26,168 nucleotides of DNA from Silene noctiflora. Its lineage: Eukaryota; Streptophyta; Magnoliopsida; Caryophyllales; Caryophyllaceae. Shown here piece by piece: positions 22,201 to 26,168 of the stretch (position 1 is the stretch's first letter; each line of letters opens with the position of its first letter). The DNA lies in the NCBI GenBank assembly GCA_009801015.1, contig VHZZ01010606.1, forward strand, positions 27,654-53,821, read 5' to 3'. A program made the translations under genes and the position numbers. The notes under the pieces were generated by a model that was given only the letters and a program-made list of their open reading frames with translations, was not told the origin of the DNA and ran no database searches.

Positions 22201-22405
22201 CTAATATTTGCATTTAATCAATGAGCAGGAACTAGAGCATGGGGATTATGCACGTGTTAGAACCGTTCACTTGAACGGGAAGCCTCGAGTATTAACATTA
22301 AAGCAGGATTTGCATTATTGGCCTACTTGGGAACTCAGGTTTGATATTGACACAGCTCTTTGGCGCCGGAATGTGATTAAAGCCCTTGAAACTACTGTTG
22401 TATGA
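967..22405 (+). CDS. DEG7: DEG7, HtrA/Deg-family serine protease (protease Do-like 7), 24 coding exons
   Basis: ATP-independent serine endoprotease of the HtrA/Deg family. Joining 24 exons (967-1255, 1351-1421, 4143-4277, 4750-4808, 6966-7002, 8233-8358, 8693-8782, 9006-9071, 9161-9217, 9302-9367, 9916-10023, 10594-10674, 12011-12060, 13029-13194, 13762-14262, 15980-16162, 16247-16352, 16751-16921, 18798-18877, 18957-19184, 20652-20867, 20962-21119, 21391-21502, 22229-22405) gives 1110 residues. Arabidopsis DEG7 has nearly this length and I recognise its sequence throughout. Domains: active protease about 40-265 (His92, Asp123, Ser207 in GGSSGSP); PDZ1 about 268-372 (RLGL 282-285); PDZ2 about 380-475; acidic linker 480-630 with KKRKV 573-577; degenerate protease about 636-860; PDZ3 about 865-985 (SFGL); PDZ4 about 990-1095 (ALGF). 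All introns are GT-AG and no frame breaks occur. There is no obvious transit peptide: the N terminus is acidic. In Arabidopsis DEG7 has been linked to photosystem II repair, while the related yeast Nma111 is nuclear, so localisation here is open. Confidence 0.96.
1351..1421 (+). CDS. DEG7: DEG7 exon 2: protease domain strand between His and Asp
   Basis: Completes Gly97 and encodes residues 98-120 ([20 protein letters not shown] and then RDP). Intron 1 before it is only 95 bp and intron 2 after it is 2721 bp. The donor is CCG|GTGAGT and the exon ends in phase 0. Confidence 0.94.
1422..4142 (+). other. DEG7 intron 2 (2.7 kb), with transposon-like middle
   Basis: Canonical GTGAGT donor and TCTCACAG acceptor. 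The first 1.2 kb is ordinary AT-rich intron sequence. From about 2665 to 3340 the composition changes and the DNA looks like part of a retroelement. From 3540 to 3660 there are AAGCTT/GAGCTC-rich inverted words of MITE-like appearance. No conserved exon was missed: residues 120 and 121 join directly across it. Confidence 0.7.
2665..3340 (+). mobile_element. Possible LTR or LTR-retrotransposon fragment
   Basis: Begins TGTAACATCTAATTTTTGGG, like many plant LTRs (TGTAACA-). It has higher GC content and many CGs compared with the surrounding intron. A 69-codon frame inside it (2872-3081) matches nothing I recognise. I could not find a second LTR, a primer-binding site or a target duplication, so the right boundary is only approximate. 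It could also be another kind of foreign insertion. Confidence 0.3.
4143..4277 (+). CDS. DEG7: DEG7 exon 3: catalytic Asp
   Basis: Encodes residues 121-165, opening with [11 protein letters not shown]. Asp123 is the catalytic aspartate. It continues through EIPLAPE and [15 protein letters not shown]. The acceptor is TCTCACAG and the donor AAG|GTAGCT, both phase 0. An uninterrupted frame reaches into the upstream intron by chance. Confidence 0.95.
4278..4749 (+). other. DEG7 intron 3 (472 bp)
   Basis: Ordinary intron with a GTAGCT donor and CATGCAG acceptor. A small direct duplication (CGTTCCTTAT twice, about 4379-4396) is the only structure seen. Confidence 0.8.
4750..4808 (+). CDS. DEG7: DEG7 exon 4: [19 protein letters not shown]
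   Basis: Encodes residues 166-184 plus two bases of Lys185. The donor AA|GTATGT is completed by the first G of exon 5. The [15 protein letters not shown] segment is a conserved DEG7 stretch leading to the active-site serine. Confidence 0.94.
4824..5902. mobile_element. Long-inverted-repeat (MULE/foldback-like) element in intron 4
   Basis: A 1079-bp segment flanked on both sides by TTTAAAG (4817-4823 and 5903-5909). The left end CAGTGAAAATAGTTACCACC and the reverse complement of the right end (GTGAAAATTGTTACTTACC) match. The similarity continues inward over most of the element: CCAAAATACCCTTACT near 5005 pairs with the complement of the region near 5715, and CACGAAAAC (5409-5417) pairs with GTTTTCGTG (5430-5438) at the centre. 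The left half is C-rich near the middle and the right half G-rich, as expected for a foldback. Long TIRs suggest a non-autonomous Mutator-like element. No transposase is present, and the 7-bp duplication is shorter than the usual 8-10. Confidence 0.7.
5910..6965 (+). other. DEG7 intron 4, right part
   Basis: About 1 kb of unremarkable T-rich intron sequence between the foldback element and exon 5, ending CTTCATGCAG. I see no exon or further mobile element. Intron 4 as a whole runs 4809-6965. Confidence 0.7.
6966..7002 (+). CDS. DEG7: DEG7 exon 5: 37-bp micro-exon
   Basis: Completes Lys185 and encodes residues 186-197 ([12 protein letters not shown]). The acceptor is CATGCAG and the donor CAA|GTAAGT. 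It is the shortest exon, so automatic prediction could miss it. Without it the frame shifts before the catalytic serine. Confidence 0.93.
7003..8232 (+). other. DEG7 intron 5 (1.2 kb), with G12 tract
   Basis: Plain intron with a GTAAGT donor and GGAACAG acceptor. The only striking structure is a run of 12 G at 7469-7480. A stop-free stretch upstream of exon 6 is chance read-through. Confidence 0.75.
7469..7480 (+). repeat. Poly-G run (G12)
   Basis: Twelve consecutive G preceded by AAAGTT. Its length is likely to vary between individuals or assemblies. Confidence 0.9.
8233..8358 (+). CDS. DEG7: DEG7 exon 6: nucleophile Ser207
   Basis: Encodes residues 198-239, from [20 protein letters not shown] to [11 protein letters not shown]. 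Ser207 in the GxSG core is the nucleophile, and Gly205 and Gly208 fit the oxyanion turn. Both boundaries are phase 0. Confidence 0.95.
8359..8692 (+). other. DEG7 intron 6 (334 bp)
   Basis: Short intron with a GTGAGT donor and a poly-T/C stretch at 8596-8618. Nothing else is seen. Confidence 0.75.
8693..8782 (+). CDS. DEG7: DEG7 exon 7: protease-PDZ1 connector
   Basis: Encodes residues 240-269, [10 protein letters not shown] through IPRGTLQ. The middle ([13 protein letters not shown]) is a poorly conserved linker in the family. The IPRGTLQ end leads into PDZ1. Confidence 0.92.
9006..9071 (+). CDS. DEG7: DEG7 exon 8: start of PDZ1
   Basis: Encodes residues 270-291. RLGL (282-285) sits where the PDZ carboxylate-binding loop is expected, after [10 protein letters not shown]. 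Confidence 0.92.
9161..9217 (+). CDS. DEG7: DEG7 exon 9: PDZ1 core
   Basis: Encodes residues 292-310 ([19 protein letters not shown]). GMLVVDSV is the PDZ strand before the GPA-type turn. It is flanked by very short introns of 89 and 84 bp. Confidence 0.92.
9302..9367 (+). CDS. DEG7: DEG7 exon 10: PDZ1 core
   Basis: Encodes residues 311-332, with the HtrA PDZ signature [20 protein letters not shown]. The donor is GAA|GTGAGT. Confidence 0.93.
9368..9915 (+). other. DEG7 intron 10 (548 bp)
   Basis: Ordinary intron. A 96-codon reverse-strand frame inside it (9413-9703) has no recognisable content. Confidence 0.75.
9916..10023 (+). CDS. DEG7: DEG7 exon 11: end of PDZ1
   Basis: Encodes residues 333-368: the alpha-helix ([14 protein letters not shown]) and final strands ([17 protein letters not shown]) of PDZ1. 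The acceptor is TATACAG and the donor GTG|GTAAGT. Confidence 0.93.
10024..10593 (+). other. DEG7 intron 11 (570 bp)
   Basis: Ordinary AT-rich intron with a GTAAGT donor and GGTTCAG acceptor. I see no mobile element or hidden exon. Confidence 0.75.
10594..10674 (+). CDS. DEG7: DEG7 exon 12: PDZ1-PDZ2 joint
   Basis: Encodes residues 369-395 ([12 protein letters not shown] through HPLSYQQ), highly conserved in DEG7. A second AG six bases downstream, at 10598-10599, could be used and would delete Val-Gln in frame. The upstream site fits the family better. Confidence 0.93.
10800..11666. mobile_element. hAT-type non-autonomous element in intron 12
   Basis: 867 bp flanked by a perfect 8-bp direct duplication GTTATTAT (10792-10799 and 11667-11674), the target size of hAT transposons. 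The ends are TAGAGCGGGCAAAAGCTAAC and, on the other strand, TAGAGGTGACAATCGGGTC: a short imperfect terminal inverted repeat. Both subterminal regions are packed with CCCGAC/GACCCGA words, as in many plant hAT MITEs. There is no transposase. The interior from about 11200 to 11555 differs in character and seems to be a later insertion or captured DNA. Confidence 0.82.
11200..11555. other. Foreign-looking insert inside the hAT element, possible organelle-derived DNA
   Basis: Between the two CCCGA-rich arms lies about 350 bp of mixed-composition DNA (for example GCCGGCGTATCGCTTTATTC and GGAGTCCCCGGAGAAGG). It lacks the CCCGA repeats, is not AT-rich like the introns, and has the look of plant mitochondrial intergenic DNA. 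One strand is open from 11183 to 11401 without recognisable protein content. I cannot prove the source, and the edges are approximate. A captured nuclear fragment is the main alternative. Confidence 0.35.
12011..12060 (+). CDS. DEG7: DEG7 exon 13: start of PDZ2
   Basis: Encodes residues 396-411 ([16 protein letters not shown]) plus two bases of Gly412. CGLVYV resembles the carboxylate-loop and beta-2 region of PDZ2. The donor GG|GTATGT leaves phase 2. Confidence 0.92.
12444..12485 (+). mobile_element. GTT-tailed retroposon 3' end
   Basis: CCTAATGGGACCAAGCTTTG followed by about seven TTG/GTT units at 12462-12485. Plant RTE-type LINEs and their derivatives commonly end in a GGGACTAAGGCTTTG-like word plus a GTT repeat. 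Only the tail is recognisable here. A plain microsatellite is the alternative. Confidence 0.4.
12662..12812 (+). repeat. Dispersed repeat, copy A (intron 13)
   Basis: Shares an ordered series of words with 17122-17255: CCARTGGARCMAAAGMCTC, AATAAAGCARAA, GTC-TTTGATGCARTTCTCGAC and a T-rich end. Both copies are in the same orientation within the same gene. It is probably an unnamed retroposon family or the 5' part of the LINE remnant that follows. Confidence 0.6.
12797..12899 (+). mobile_element. LINE/SINE 3'-end remnant
   Basis: Contains, in order, GGGTCATTCAGAAACAACCT, GCGTACATCCGACCTTC, a GCAGGAGCC hairpin half and GAGGCACTAGGGTAATGTTG, ending in three GTT units. I recognise this order as the 3' end of a widespread plant non-LTR retroposon. 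It is 5'-truncated, as such copies usually are. Confidence 0.6.
13029..13194 (+). CDS. DEG7: DEG7 exon 14: PDZ2 core
   Basis: Completes Gly412 and encodes residues 413-467. [20 protein letters not shown] is the PDZ motif, followed by the helix [14 protein letters not shown] and the strand [15 protein letters not shown]. Confidence 0.94.
13195..13761 (+). other. DEG7 intron 14 (567 bp)
   Basis: Ordinary intron between PDZ2 exons with an AAAG|GTAAAT donor and CACTGCAG acceptor. The open frame at 13454-13675 shows no known motif. Confidence 0.75.
13762..14262 (+). CDS. DEG7: DEG7 exon 15: end of PDZ2 and acidic linker with KKRKV
   Basis: The largest exon, residues 468-634. [20 protein letters not shown] closes PDZ2. 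The rest is a low-conservation linker rich in Asp, Glu, Ser and Asn, with one basic cluster, KKRKV, at residues 573-577 (14077-14091). This linker differs most from other DEG7 proteins. The exon ends PTLVMFE at a GAG|GTATGT donor. Confidence 0.94.
14577..15830. mobile_element. Composite TIR element in intron 15 (Harbinger- or hAT-like)
   Basis: The left end GGTATGTTTGGGAACCTATA and the reverse complement of the right end (GGTAGAGTTCGGAAATGCGG) share an imperfect TIR. Both ends contain many TTGGAATTGAATTCC words, and TTA lies near both edges (14573-14575, 15831-15833). The middle is strongly AT-rich and holds a nested 206-bp MITE. No transposase is visible. The end sequence resembles plant PIF/Harbinger MITEs, but the target duplication is not exact on the left. 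Confidence 0.5.
14960..15165. mobile_element. hAT-type MITE, 206 bp, nested in intron 15
   Basis: Flanked by a perfect 8-bp duplication GTATGGAT (14952-14959 and 15166-15173). The 17-bp TIRs are CAGGGTTACCTAATTCG and, on the other strand, CGGGGTTACCTAATTCG, with one mismatch. The interior is made of GAATTACGAATTCG-type words. The 8-bp duplication and CAGGG-like ends fit the hAT superfamily. Confidence 0.88.
15980..16162 (+). CDS. DEG7: DEG7 exon 16: start of degenerate protease domain
   Basis: Encodes residues 635-695 ([20 protein letters not shown] onward). The segment [10 protein letters not shown] corresponds to the ILTNRHVV strand of the first protease domain, and Asn672 stands where the catalytic His would be. 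Confidence 0.94.
16247..16352 (+). CDS. DEG7: DEG7 exon 17: degenerate protease domain, lost Asp
   Basis: Encodes residues 696-730 plus one base. [14 protein letters not shown] aligns by eye with [14 protein letters not shown] of exon 3, and Asn704 replaces the catalytic Asp. Intron 16 before it is only 84 bp. Confidence 0.94.
16353..16750 (+). other. DEG7 intron 17 (398 bp)
   Basis: Ordinary intron with a G|GTTATA donor and GACTAG acceptor. Nothing else is visible. Confidence 0.75.
16751..16921 (+). CDS. DEG7: DEG7 exon 18: degenerate protease domain core
   Basis: Completes Glu731 and encodes residues 732-787 plus one base. Landmarks are [40 protein letters not shown] and NMEVIELDT. The acceptor is GATGACTAG. 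Confidence 0.93.
17122..17255 (+). repeat. Dispersed repeat, copy B (intron 18)
   Basis: Diverged direct-orientation counterpart of 12662-12812, including CCAGTGGAACCAAAGCCTC, AATAAAGCAGAA and TCATTTGATGCAATTCTCGA. The GGGTCATTCGGAAACAGCCT at 18726-18745 matches the word that follows copy A and may be the separated tail of this copy. Confidence 0.55.
17375..18500 (+). mobile_element. Non-autonomous Helitron in intron 18
   Basis: 1126 bp starting TCCCCTATATACTAAAAG directly after an A and ending CTATACTAG directly before a T, the A/T insertion signature of Helitrons. Thirteen bases before the end lies a hairpin: CGTACT (18474-18479), a two-base loop, AGTACG (18482-18487). The interior is very AT-rich and has no Rep/helicase frame. 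It has no terminal inverted repeats or target duplication, as expected. The 5' and 3' termini resemble the small ATREP-type elements of eudicots. Confidence 0.72.
18798..18877 (+). CDS. DEG7: DEG7 exon 19: former serine loop
   Basis: Completes Asp788 and encodes residues 789-814. [16 protein letters not shown] aligns with the [14 protein letters not shown] loop. If the D-x-x-G-R stretches are held in register, Phe793 occupies the nucleophile position, although a one-residue shift would place Ser794 there. Confidence 0.93.
18885..18907 (+). repeat. T23 tract in the 79-bp intron 19
   Basis: Twenty-three T begin eight bases after the exon 19 donor. They make up nearly a third of this very short intron (18878-18956) and are likely length-variable. 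Confidence 0.9.
18957..19184 (+). CDS. DEG7: DEG7 exon 20: end of degenerate protease and start of PDZ3
   Basis: Encodes residues 815-890. The segment [20 protein letters not shown] closes the protease-like fold. [17 protein letters not shown] starts PDZ3, with SFGL (881-884) as the binding-loop motif. Confidence 0.94.
19553..19654 (+). repeat. 51-bp tandem duplication in intron 20
   Basis: Positions 19553-19603 and 19604-19654 are the same 51-bp sequence, starting GAGTGCATCTATTACAT, with a single T/C difference. The near-identity shows a recent duplication. Confidence 0.9.
19655..19735 (-). mobile_element. SINE-like fragment
   Basis: On the minus strand the sequence contains GGGGGTTCGATTCTTACCC, a good RNA polymerase III B-box, followed by GCGCTCCCTTAACCC and an A-rich tail (the T-rich run at 19650-19677 on the plus strand). 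This order fits the 3' part of a tRNA-derived plant SINE. I see no convincing A-box, so it is truncated or misidentified. Confidence 0.4.
19944..20379. mobile_element. Older hAT-type element in intron 20
   Basis: About 436 bp with both arms rich in GACCCGA words and ends AAAGCTGACAAGTTTGACCC and, reversed, TTAGGTGGCAATCAGG, resembling the intron 12 element. The flanks TCGTAGCT (19936-19943) and TCATGGCT (20380-20387) match at 6 of 8 bases, and both differences are G/A transitions, so this may be a decayed 8-bp duplication. No coding capacity. Confidence 0.55.
20652..20867 (+). CDS. DEG7: DEG7 exon 21: PDZ3 core
   Basis: Encodes residues 891-962, including [20 protein letters not shown] and [17 protein letters not shown], typical HtrA PDZ sequence. 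The acceptor is ACCAG after a stretch that is not strongly pyrimidine-rich. Confidence 0.93.
20962..21119 (+). CDS. DEG7: DEG7 exon 22: PDZ3-PDZ4
   Basis: Encodes residues 963-1014 plus two bases of Arg1015. [20 protein letters not shown] and [12 protein letters not shown] are strongly conserved in DEG7. ALGF (1000-1003) is the PDZ4 binding loop. Confidence 0.94.
21391..21502 (+). CDS. DEG7: DEG7 exon 23: PDZ4 core
   Basis: Completes Arg1015 and encodes residues 1016-1052, from [20 protein letters not shown] to DAFVSVTK. The acceptor TTTTACAG leaves phase 2 to complete AG|G. Confidence 0.94.
21503..22228 (+). other. DEG7 intron 23 (726 bp)
   Basis: Ordinary intron before the last exon. No mobile element or hidden exon was recognised. 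Confidence 0.7.
22229..22405 (+). CDS. DEG7: DEG7 exon 24: C terminus and stop
   Basis: Encodes residues 1053-1110 and the TGA stop at 22403-22405. [36 protein letters not shown] and [10 protein letters not shown] match the family C terminus. ETTVV is a short extra tail. The acceptor is an overlapping GAGCAG, so a variant carrying one extra Gln is formally possible. Confidence 0.95.
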   Translation, partial: ELEHGDYARVRTVHLNGKPRVLTLKQDLHYWPTWELRFDIDTALWRRNVIKALETTVV

Positions 22406-22900
22406 CTGCGAATCATTCCCCTTGGTGAGTATGTGATCCGGAAATTTGTTTGTACGTCGAGCCTCGGATAATTTCAGAACTTATACGATTCAATTCTAGG
22501 CTAGAGTCATAGCTTGACTGCATGATTTATGGATCAAACCCTAAAATATGAAGCATTGATCAACTAGGGCTTGCTTTTGACGACGGTACTTAGTATTGGG
22601 CTAATCGAGCTCAAAAAAAAAGGAAAGTAGAGGAGGTCCGTGGTAAATGGTGGTACGGACAGTGAAAACCGGTGGTGATTGCGGCATTATTCTGGGCAGG
22701 TGGTTCGCATTTCCCCTTTTTATGTGGTATTATTACCCTTTTTTTCATTTCTACCACCGTCCACTGCCACTTTTCACTACTACTTATTTTGAGCTGACTA
22801 TATACTCCCCAACAATTATCGTCGTCCGGAGCAAAGCCATAGAGATGTATTCATCTTCTTTGTAATTTATATGCCCGCATTTTTTCATCGGTAATGTCTA
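22406..22900 (+). other. Probable DEG7 3' UTR and polyadenylation region
   Basis: Follows the stop codon. TTTGTA/ATTTAT-type words near 22859-22870 resemble plant far-upstream poly(A) elements, but no AATAAA is well placed and the cleavage site cannot be fixed. A GTGAGT at 22422 could be a donor of a 3' UTR intron, with no clear partner. The 72-codon open frame at 22647-22865 shows no conserved content. Confidence 0.4.
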
Positions 22901-23450
22901 ACTGACATCAGTTTACACTCTTTGTTTAGCTATTTAATCATGTTATCCAAATTGTTCAGCTTTTTTACTACGGAGTATATATTGTTCAAAATTCATCTCG
23001 CAACATGGACATAGAAAGACCCAAGTCACTATGTTTCAGACTGACGGATTGTTGATTTTTTTTCCTTCTGATAGAGAGGGGTCACAACTCAAATACTGGT
23101 TGCAATGAGAATTAATTAGCATATCAAACGATATATATCAACCCAACAGTCATTTGTGATTTTTTTCCTCTTGATTCGATTTTGTGTTGATATCTAAGTT
23201 TTAATGATGACACTCTTATTTATAATAATGGGATAGCCTCACCTTATGATGATCTTCTGATGTGGTACAATTCACCCCACCTTATGATAGAAATTGTTGA
23301 AGAAGAGCAATTAATTTTGTTGTAAAATCATGATATCATTAGAAAAATCATAATATAGTGTTACTGGTAAATAAAAGAAATGTTTATTCTATCCAAATAT
23401 TTTACTTTCTTGACATTTTTTTATAAATCCGTTTGGTAGTACAGGATGAT
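22901..23450. other. Intergenic AT-rich stretch, nothing recognised
   Basis: No gene or mobile element seen. CACCTTATGAT occurs twice about 40 bp apart (near 23240 and 23279), a minor direct repeat. Confidence 0.6.
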
Positions 23451-23995
23451 ATAAGTGTGTTGTCCGCGTAAGGGCAAACTCACTCGATTCCCAACCTTCC
23501 CCTATCAGTCTACACCAACACCACTGCCTCTCCTCCCAGGCAACCCACTCGGCTATCACCCACCGCGCAAACCTGCACGACCTCCGACCATCCGTGAACC
23601 CGCACAGCCCCCAAACTCCCTCACACTCGCTAGTCCCTTGCCATTCACAGGCGATGCCTCTCCTTACCCACCAGAGACCACGCCGTCACGCTTCCCCTCA
23701 GGCTACACGTCACGTCATCCATCACCAGTATCACAACTTATTGGTTGCTACCCCACTCAACAATCACTCCTTAAACCTAAAACTTAACACCTTAATTAAA
23801 ACAAAAATAATCATCATAAATCAGAAAAGAAAAGACCTAGAAAAGAAAAGACCTTTTTCGAGTAAGAGGTGAATGAGGCTTTACGAGGCTCTTTCCCAAC
23901 ATTAATTTGGTCGCTAATTTAAATTAATAAGCCAAATACATGTTTTTAATTCATATTATCATTTATAACTGAAGATATTTTATTAATTTGGCCAT
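23451..23995. other. C-rich intergenic stretch, no supported gene
   Basis: From about 23455 to 23790 the plus strand is C-rich and open in two frames (110 and 92 codons). The peptides are low-complexity Pro/Ser/Thr with no family signature. The stretch then returns to AT-rich DNA up to the copia fragment. It is probably transposon-derived or a decayed gene fragment. Confidence 0.45.
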
Positions 23996-24007
23996 TTGAT
24001 TTTTGAT

Positions 24008-25014
24008 TTTTGGGTTGACGCCCTATATACCGCGGTTCATCTCCACAACATCCTACCCACAAAACTCCTCCACTTCCGCTTCCTGCTTACGCTCTTTCTC
24101 AAAAATCCCTCCTACTCCCACCTACGGGTCTGCGGGTGCGCTTGCTATCCAAACTTACTCAAACGACCACACAAACTCGCACCCCGCTCCATCAAATGTG
24201 TTTTCCTAGGATATTCACAAGAATTTCATGGTTATAGATGTCTCGATCCGTCTAGTGGTAAGCTTATTATATCGCATCATGTCACCTTCGACGAGTCTAG
24301 ATTATCGTTTGCTTCATCCTCATCGACTAAATCCGTGGCACCACCCATCCTTAATCCCTCCCTCTCCACCCCCTCACTCCCCTCGCACACCCACAACTCT
24401 TACCACCTCTGCCCAAACACCCAATATGCCTCCCCCCTTCCCCACCTCCCGTGTCAACACCCACCTCCACCTCTTATGCCACCCCACCCACCACTCCCAC
24501 ACACCACTCCCACAACCACCCTGCCTCGCTCGCCTGACCCTCCACCCTCAATATTCCGAGACCACCGTATGACTATCCGCGCCATGAACGAGATTTTTAA
24601 ACCCCTCGTACTTGCAACCGCCACCACACCACCCATTTCCTCGCTTCCCAAAAGCCCCCATCAAGCCCTCCAGAACCCTGACTGAAATACCGCTATGAAC
24701 AATGAGTATCGTGCTTTAATGGCCAATAATACATGGGACTTGGTTCCGCGTCCGACCGATGCTTCTAGCATACGTTGTATGTGGTTATATCGTCATAAAT
24801 TTAAGTCTGACGAAACGCTACAGCGCAGAGCCTTGTGGTCAGTGGTAAATGTCAGCAGGTGGGCATTGATTGTGATGAAATGTACTCTAATTACTGCCAA
24901 AACAACCGTACTGGCACGTGAATGACAAAGAAGGGGTTGACACGACTATTTAGGCAATCATTTGACGTCGAATTAATAGAATGTCATAATAACGCTTCGT
25001 GTATTAAACATGCA
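24008..25014 (+). pseudogene. Decayed Ty1/copia retrotransposon pol fragment
   Basis: Starts inside the integrase C-terminal region (FWVDALYTAVHLHNILPTK) without gag, protease or the integrase zinc finger. Next comes the copia core HLRVCGCACYPNLLKRPHKL and FLGYSQEFHGYRCLDPSSGK, then a Pro/Ser/Thr-rich linker with C-rich DNA, then the start of reverse transcriptase (NNTWDLVPRPTDASSIRCMW). It is broken: a TGA at 24683-24685 lies where relatives normally have Trp, a frameshift occurs near 24815-24830, another stop follows at about 24922, and the catalytic YVDD part is absent. A hAT-type MITE sits just beyond the right end. This is a dead mobile-element relic. Confidence 0.85.
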
Positions 25015-25022
25015 GTCCAATC

Positions 25023-25365
25023 TAGGGGTGTTCACCGGTCCAGAACCGGACCGAACCGGATCGGACCGCAAAGACCGTGGACCGGACAACCTAATAATTC
25101 AAACCCGGAGACCGGACCGGTTAGGTGGGAACCCGGACCGGAACTCTTTAGGTCCGGTTTTTCCCGGGTTTGGACCGGACCGGTTCCATTTGTTAAGGTA
25201 ATTTGAGGTAATTTTTTTGCTTGGACCGGACCGGACCGGACCAGACCGGAGACCGGTCACAATATTTACGTGGACCCGGAGACCGGACCGGATTGCATTC
25301 GGTCCAGACCGGACCGGTTCGGCCGGTCCGGTTTACCGGTCCGGTCTACTTAATGTGCAGCCCTA
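25023..25365. mobile_element. hAT-type MITE, 343 bp, GGACCGGACC-rich
   Basis: Flanked by a perfect 8-bp duplication GTCCAATC (25015-25022 and 25366-25373). The ends are TAGGGGTGTTCACCGGTCC and, on the other strand, TAGGGCTGCACATTAAG. The interior is built from GGACCGGACC words on both strands, probably repeated transposase-binding sites. The three open frames across it are by-products of this repeat. No transposase. Confidence 0.88.
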
Positions 25366-25421
25366 GTCCAATCATCATCGGGTGTTTGGCGAAGGGTGAA
25401 GAAATGAAGTATCTACAGAGC

Positions 25422-26104
25422 TGTAACACCCCCATTTAAGTAGGAGTCTTTAGTAAGACATTCCCAATTTAATAAGGTTATTACCATCTCAGTTTTCTGA
25501 AGTAATGATAATCAAATAAAACAACCAAGAACTTTATATATGTAACTTTACTCTTTAAAGAATATCTGTCAAAACCTCTGTACAAAACTCAAGTCAAAAG
25601 ACTAAGGTATAAAACTATGTTTACAACTGAACTTTGAAAGTGAACTTCTATGTCCAAGACTAAGGTGGCGACCTCAACGAAAACTCTAGACTCAGTCATC
25701 TCGTCGTTCCCATCCCAAGCACAACATCACAACAACTACAATCCAACCTGCTTATCATACTGCTCCCCATTCAAGCGGAAATCATTGAATGGATCGACAC
25801 AGGCCACCCCGGAAATAGGTGACAATTTTGACACAAACACAACACGGTAAACTCATGCTACACATCGATAATAAATGACATAGTATGATAAATACAACGC
25901 AATGCATTAGAACTGGAACAATAGAAACTAAACTTATACTGAAACATAAACATGCACCACAACCTTTTATTAATGCTGATGCGACACGCAGCCGTCCGTG
26001 CACACACGGCCACAACTCCCACACACCCATAGCAATGATCCTCACATTCATTCACGACACTGCAGCGCCGTTTGCTAGACCACGTGTAATACGCGTCCCT
26101 TATG
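25422..26104. mobile_element. Possible LTR-edge sequence
   Basis: TGTAACACCCCCATTTAAG at 25422 looks like the first bases of a plant Ty3/gypsy LTR. The following 680 bp holds no long frame and no recognisable domain. I cannot find a matching second LTR, a primer-binding site or a duplication inside the window. Confidence 0.3.
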
Positions 26105-26168
26105 TGTAACACCCGAGAATAATTAATTTATATTTTAAACTATATTAATATTTAATTACGGTGAATAT
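26105..26168. mobile_element. Second TGTAACACCC sequence at the window edge
   Basis: TGTAACACCCGAGAATAATT begins here and runs off the window. It has the same LTR-like first ten bases as 25422, but the following sequence differs. Confidence 0.25.

Noticed and set aside
967-22405. Plastid DEG1/DEG5/DEG8-type or bacterial DegP-type protease
   Set aside because: Those have about 320-480 residues with zero to two PDZ domains. This protein has 1110 residues, two protease-type domains and four PDZ domains, and matches DEG7 throughout.
23455-23787. 110-codon open frame, Pro/Ser/Thr-rich
   Set aside because: C-rich low-complexity DNA is open in several frames. There is no domain, no conserved motif and no sensible start context.
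24454-24651. Gly-rich minus-strand frame
   Set aside because: Shadow of the C-rich linker of the copia relic on the plus strand.
24008-25014. Functional copia retrotransposon
   Set aside because: It has lost gag, most of integrase, most of reverse transcriptase and RNase H, and contains stops and a frameshift.
24922-25439. Frames with repeated Arg-Thr-Gly-Pro words
   Set aside because: They are translations of the GGACCGG repeats of the MITE, not a protein-coding gene.

Overview
This is eukaryotic nuclear DNA from a land plant, most likely a eudicot. The evidence is one split gene with 23 GT-AG introns, a protein clearly of plant DEG7 type, and AT-rich introns full of plant transposable elements. 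I cannot name the species from the sequence.

The window is dominated by one plus-strand gene. It spans about 21.4 kb from the start codon at 967 to the stop at 22403-22405. Its 24 coding exons join in frame to 3333 nt (1110 residues plus stop). The protein is DEG7 (protease Do-like 7), the large HtrA/Deg serine protease. It has an N-terminal trypsin-like domain with an intact His92-Asp123-Ser207 triad, two PDZ domains, an acidic linker with a KKRKV basic cluster, a second protease-like domain that has lost at least its His and Asp, and two more PDZ domains. No in-frame stop or frameshift was found, so the gene looks functional.

Layout. 1-966: AT-rich upstream region with a 28-bp direct repeat, a GATGAAT heptamer array, a CAGTTTAG-type degenerate repeat region and two very short upstream reading frames. 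967-22405: DEG7, whose introns hold most of the non-coding content: a possible LTR fragment (intron 2), a 1.08-kb long-inverted-repeat, MULE/foldback-like element (intron 4), a hAT-type element with a perfect 8-bp target duplication and an inner foreign-looking insert (intron 12), LINE-type 3' tails (intron 13), a larger element containing a nested 206-bp hAT-type MITE (intron 15), a non-autonomous Helitron (intron 18), and a tandem duplication, SINE-like piece and older hAT-type element (intron 20). 22406 to about 22900: probable 3' UTR. About 23450-23790: C-rich DNA without a convincing gene. 24008-25014: a decayed Ty1/copia pol fragment, interrupted at its distal end by a 343-bp hAT-type MITE (25023-25365) with a perfect 8-bp duplication. 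25422 onward: two TGTAACACCC sequences resembling LTR edges.

I did not find a convincing new multi-gene system. The most interesting content is the preserved pseudo-protease half and NLS-like motif of DEG7, and the series of nested, TSD-flanked elements that inflate its introns while leaving the coding frame intact.
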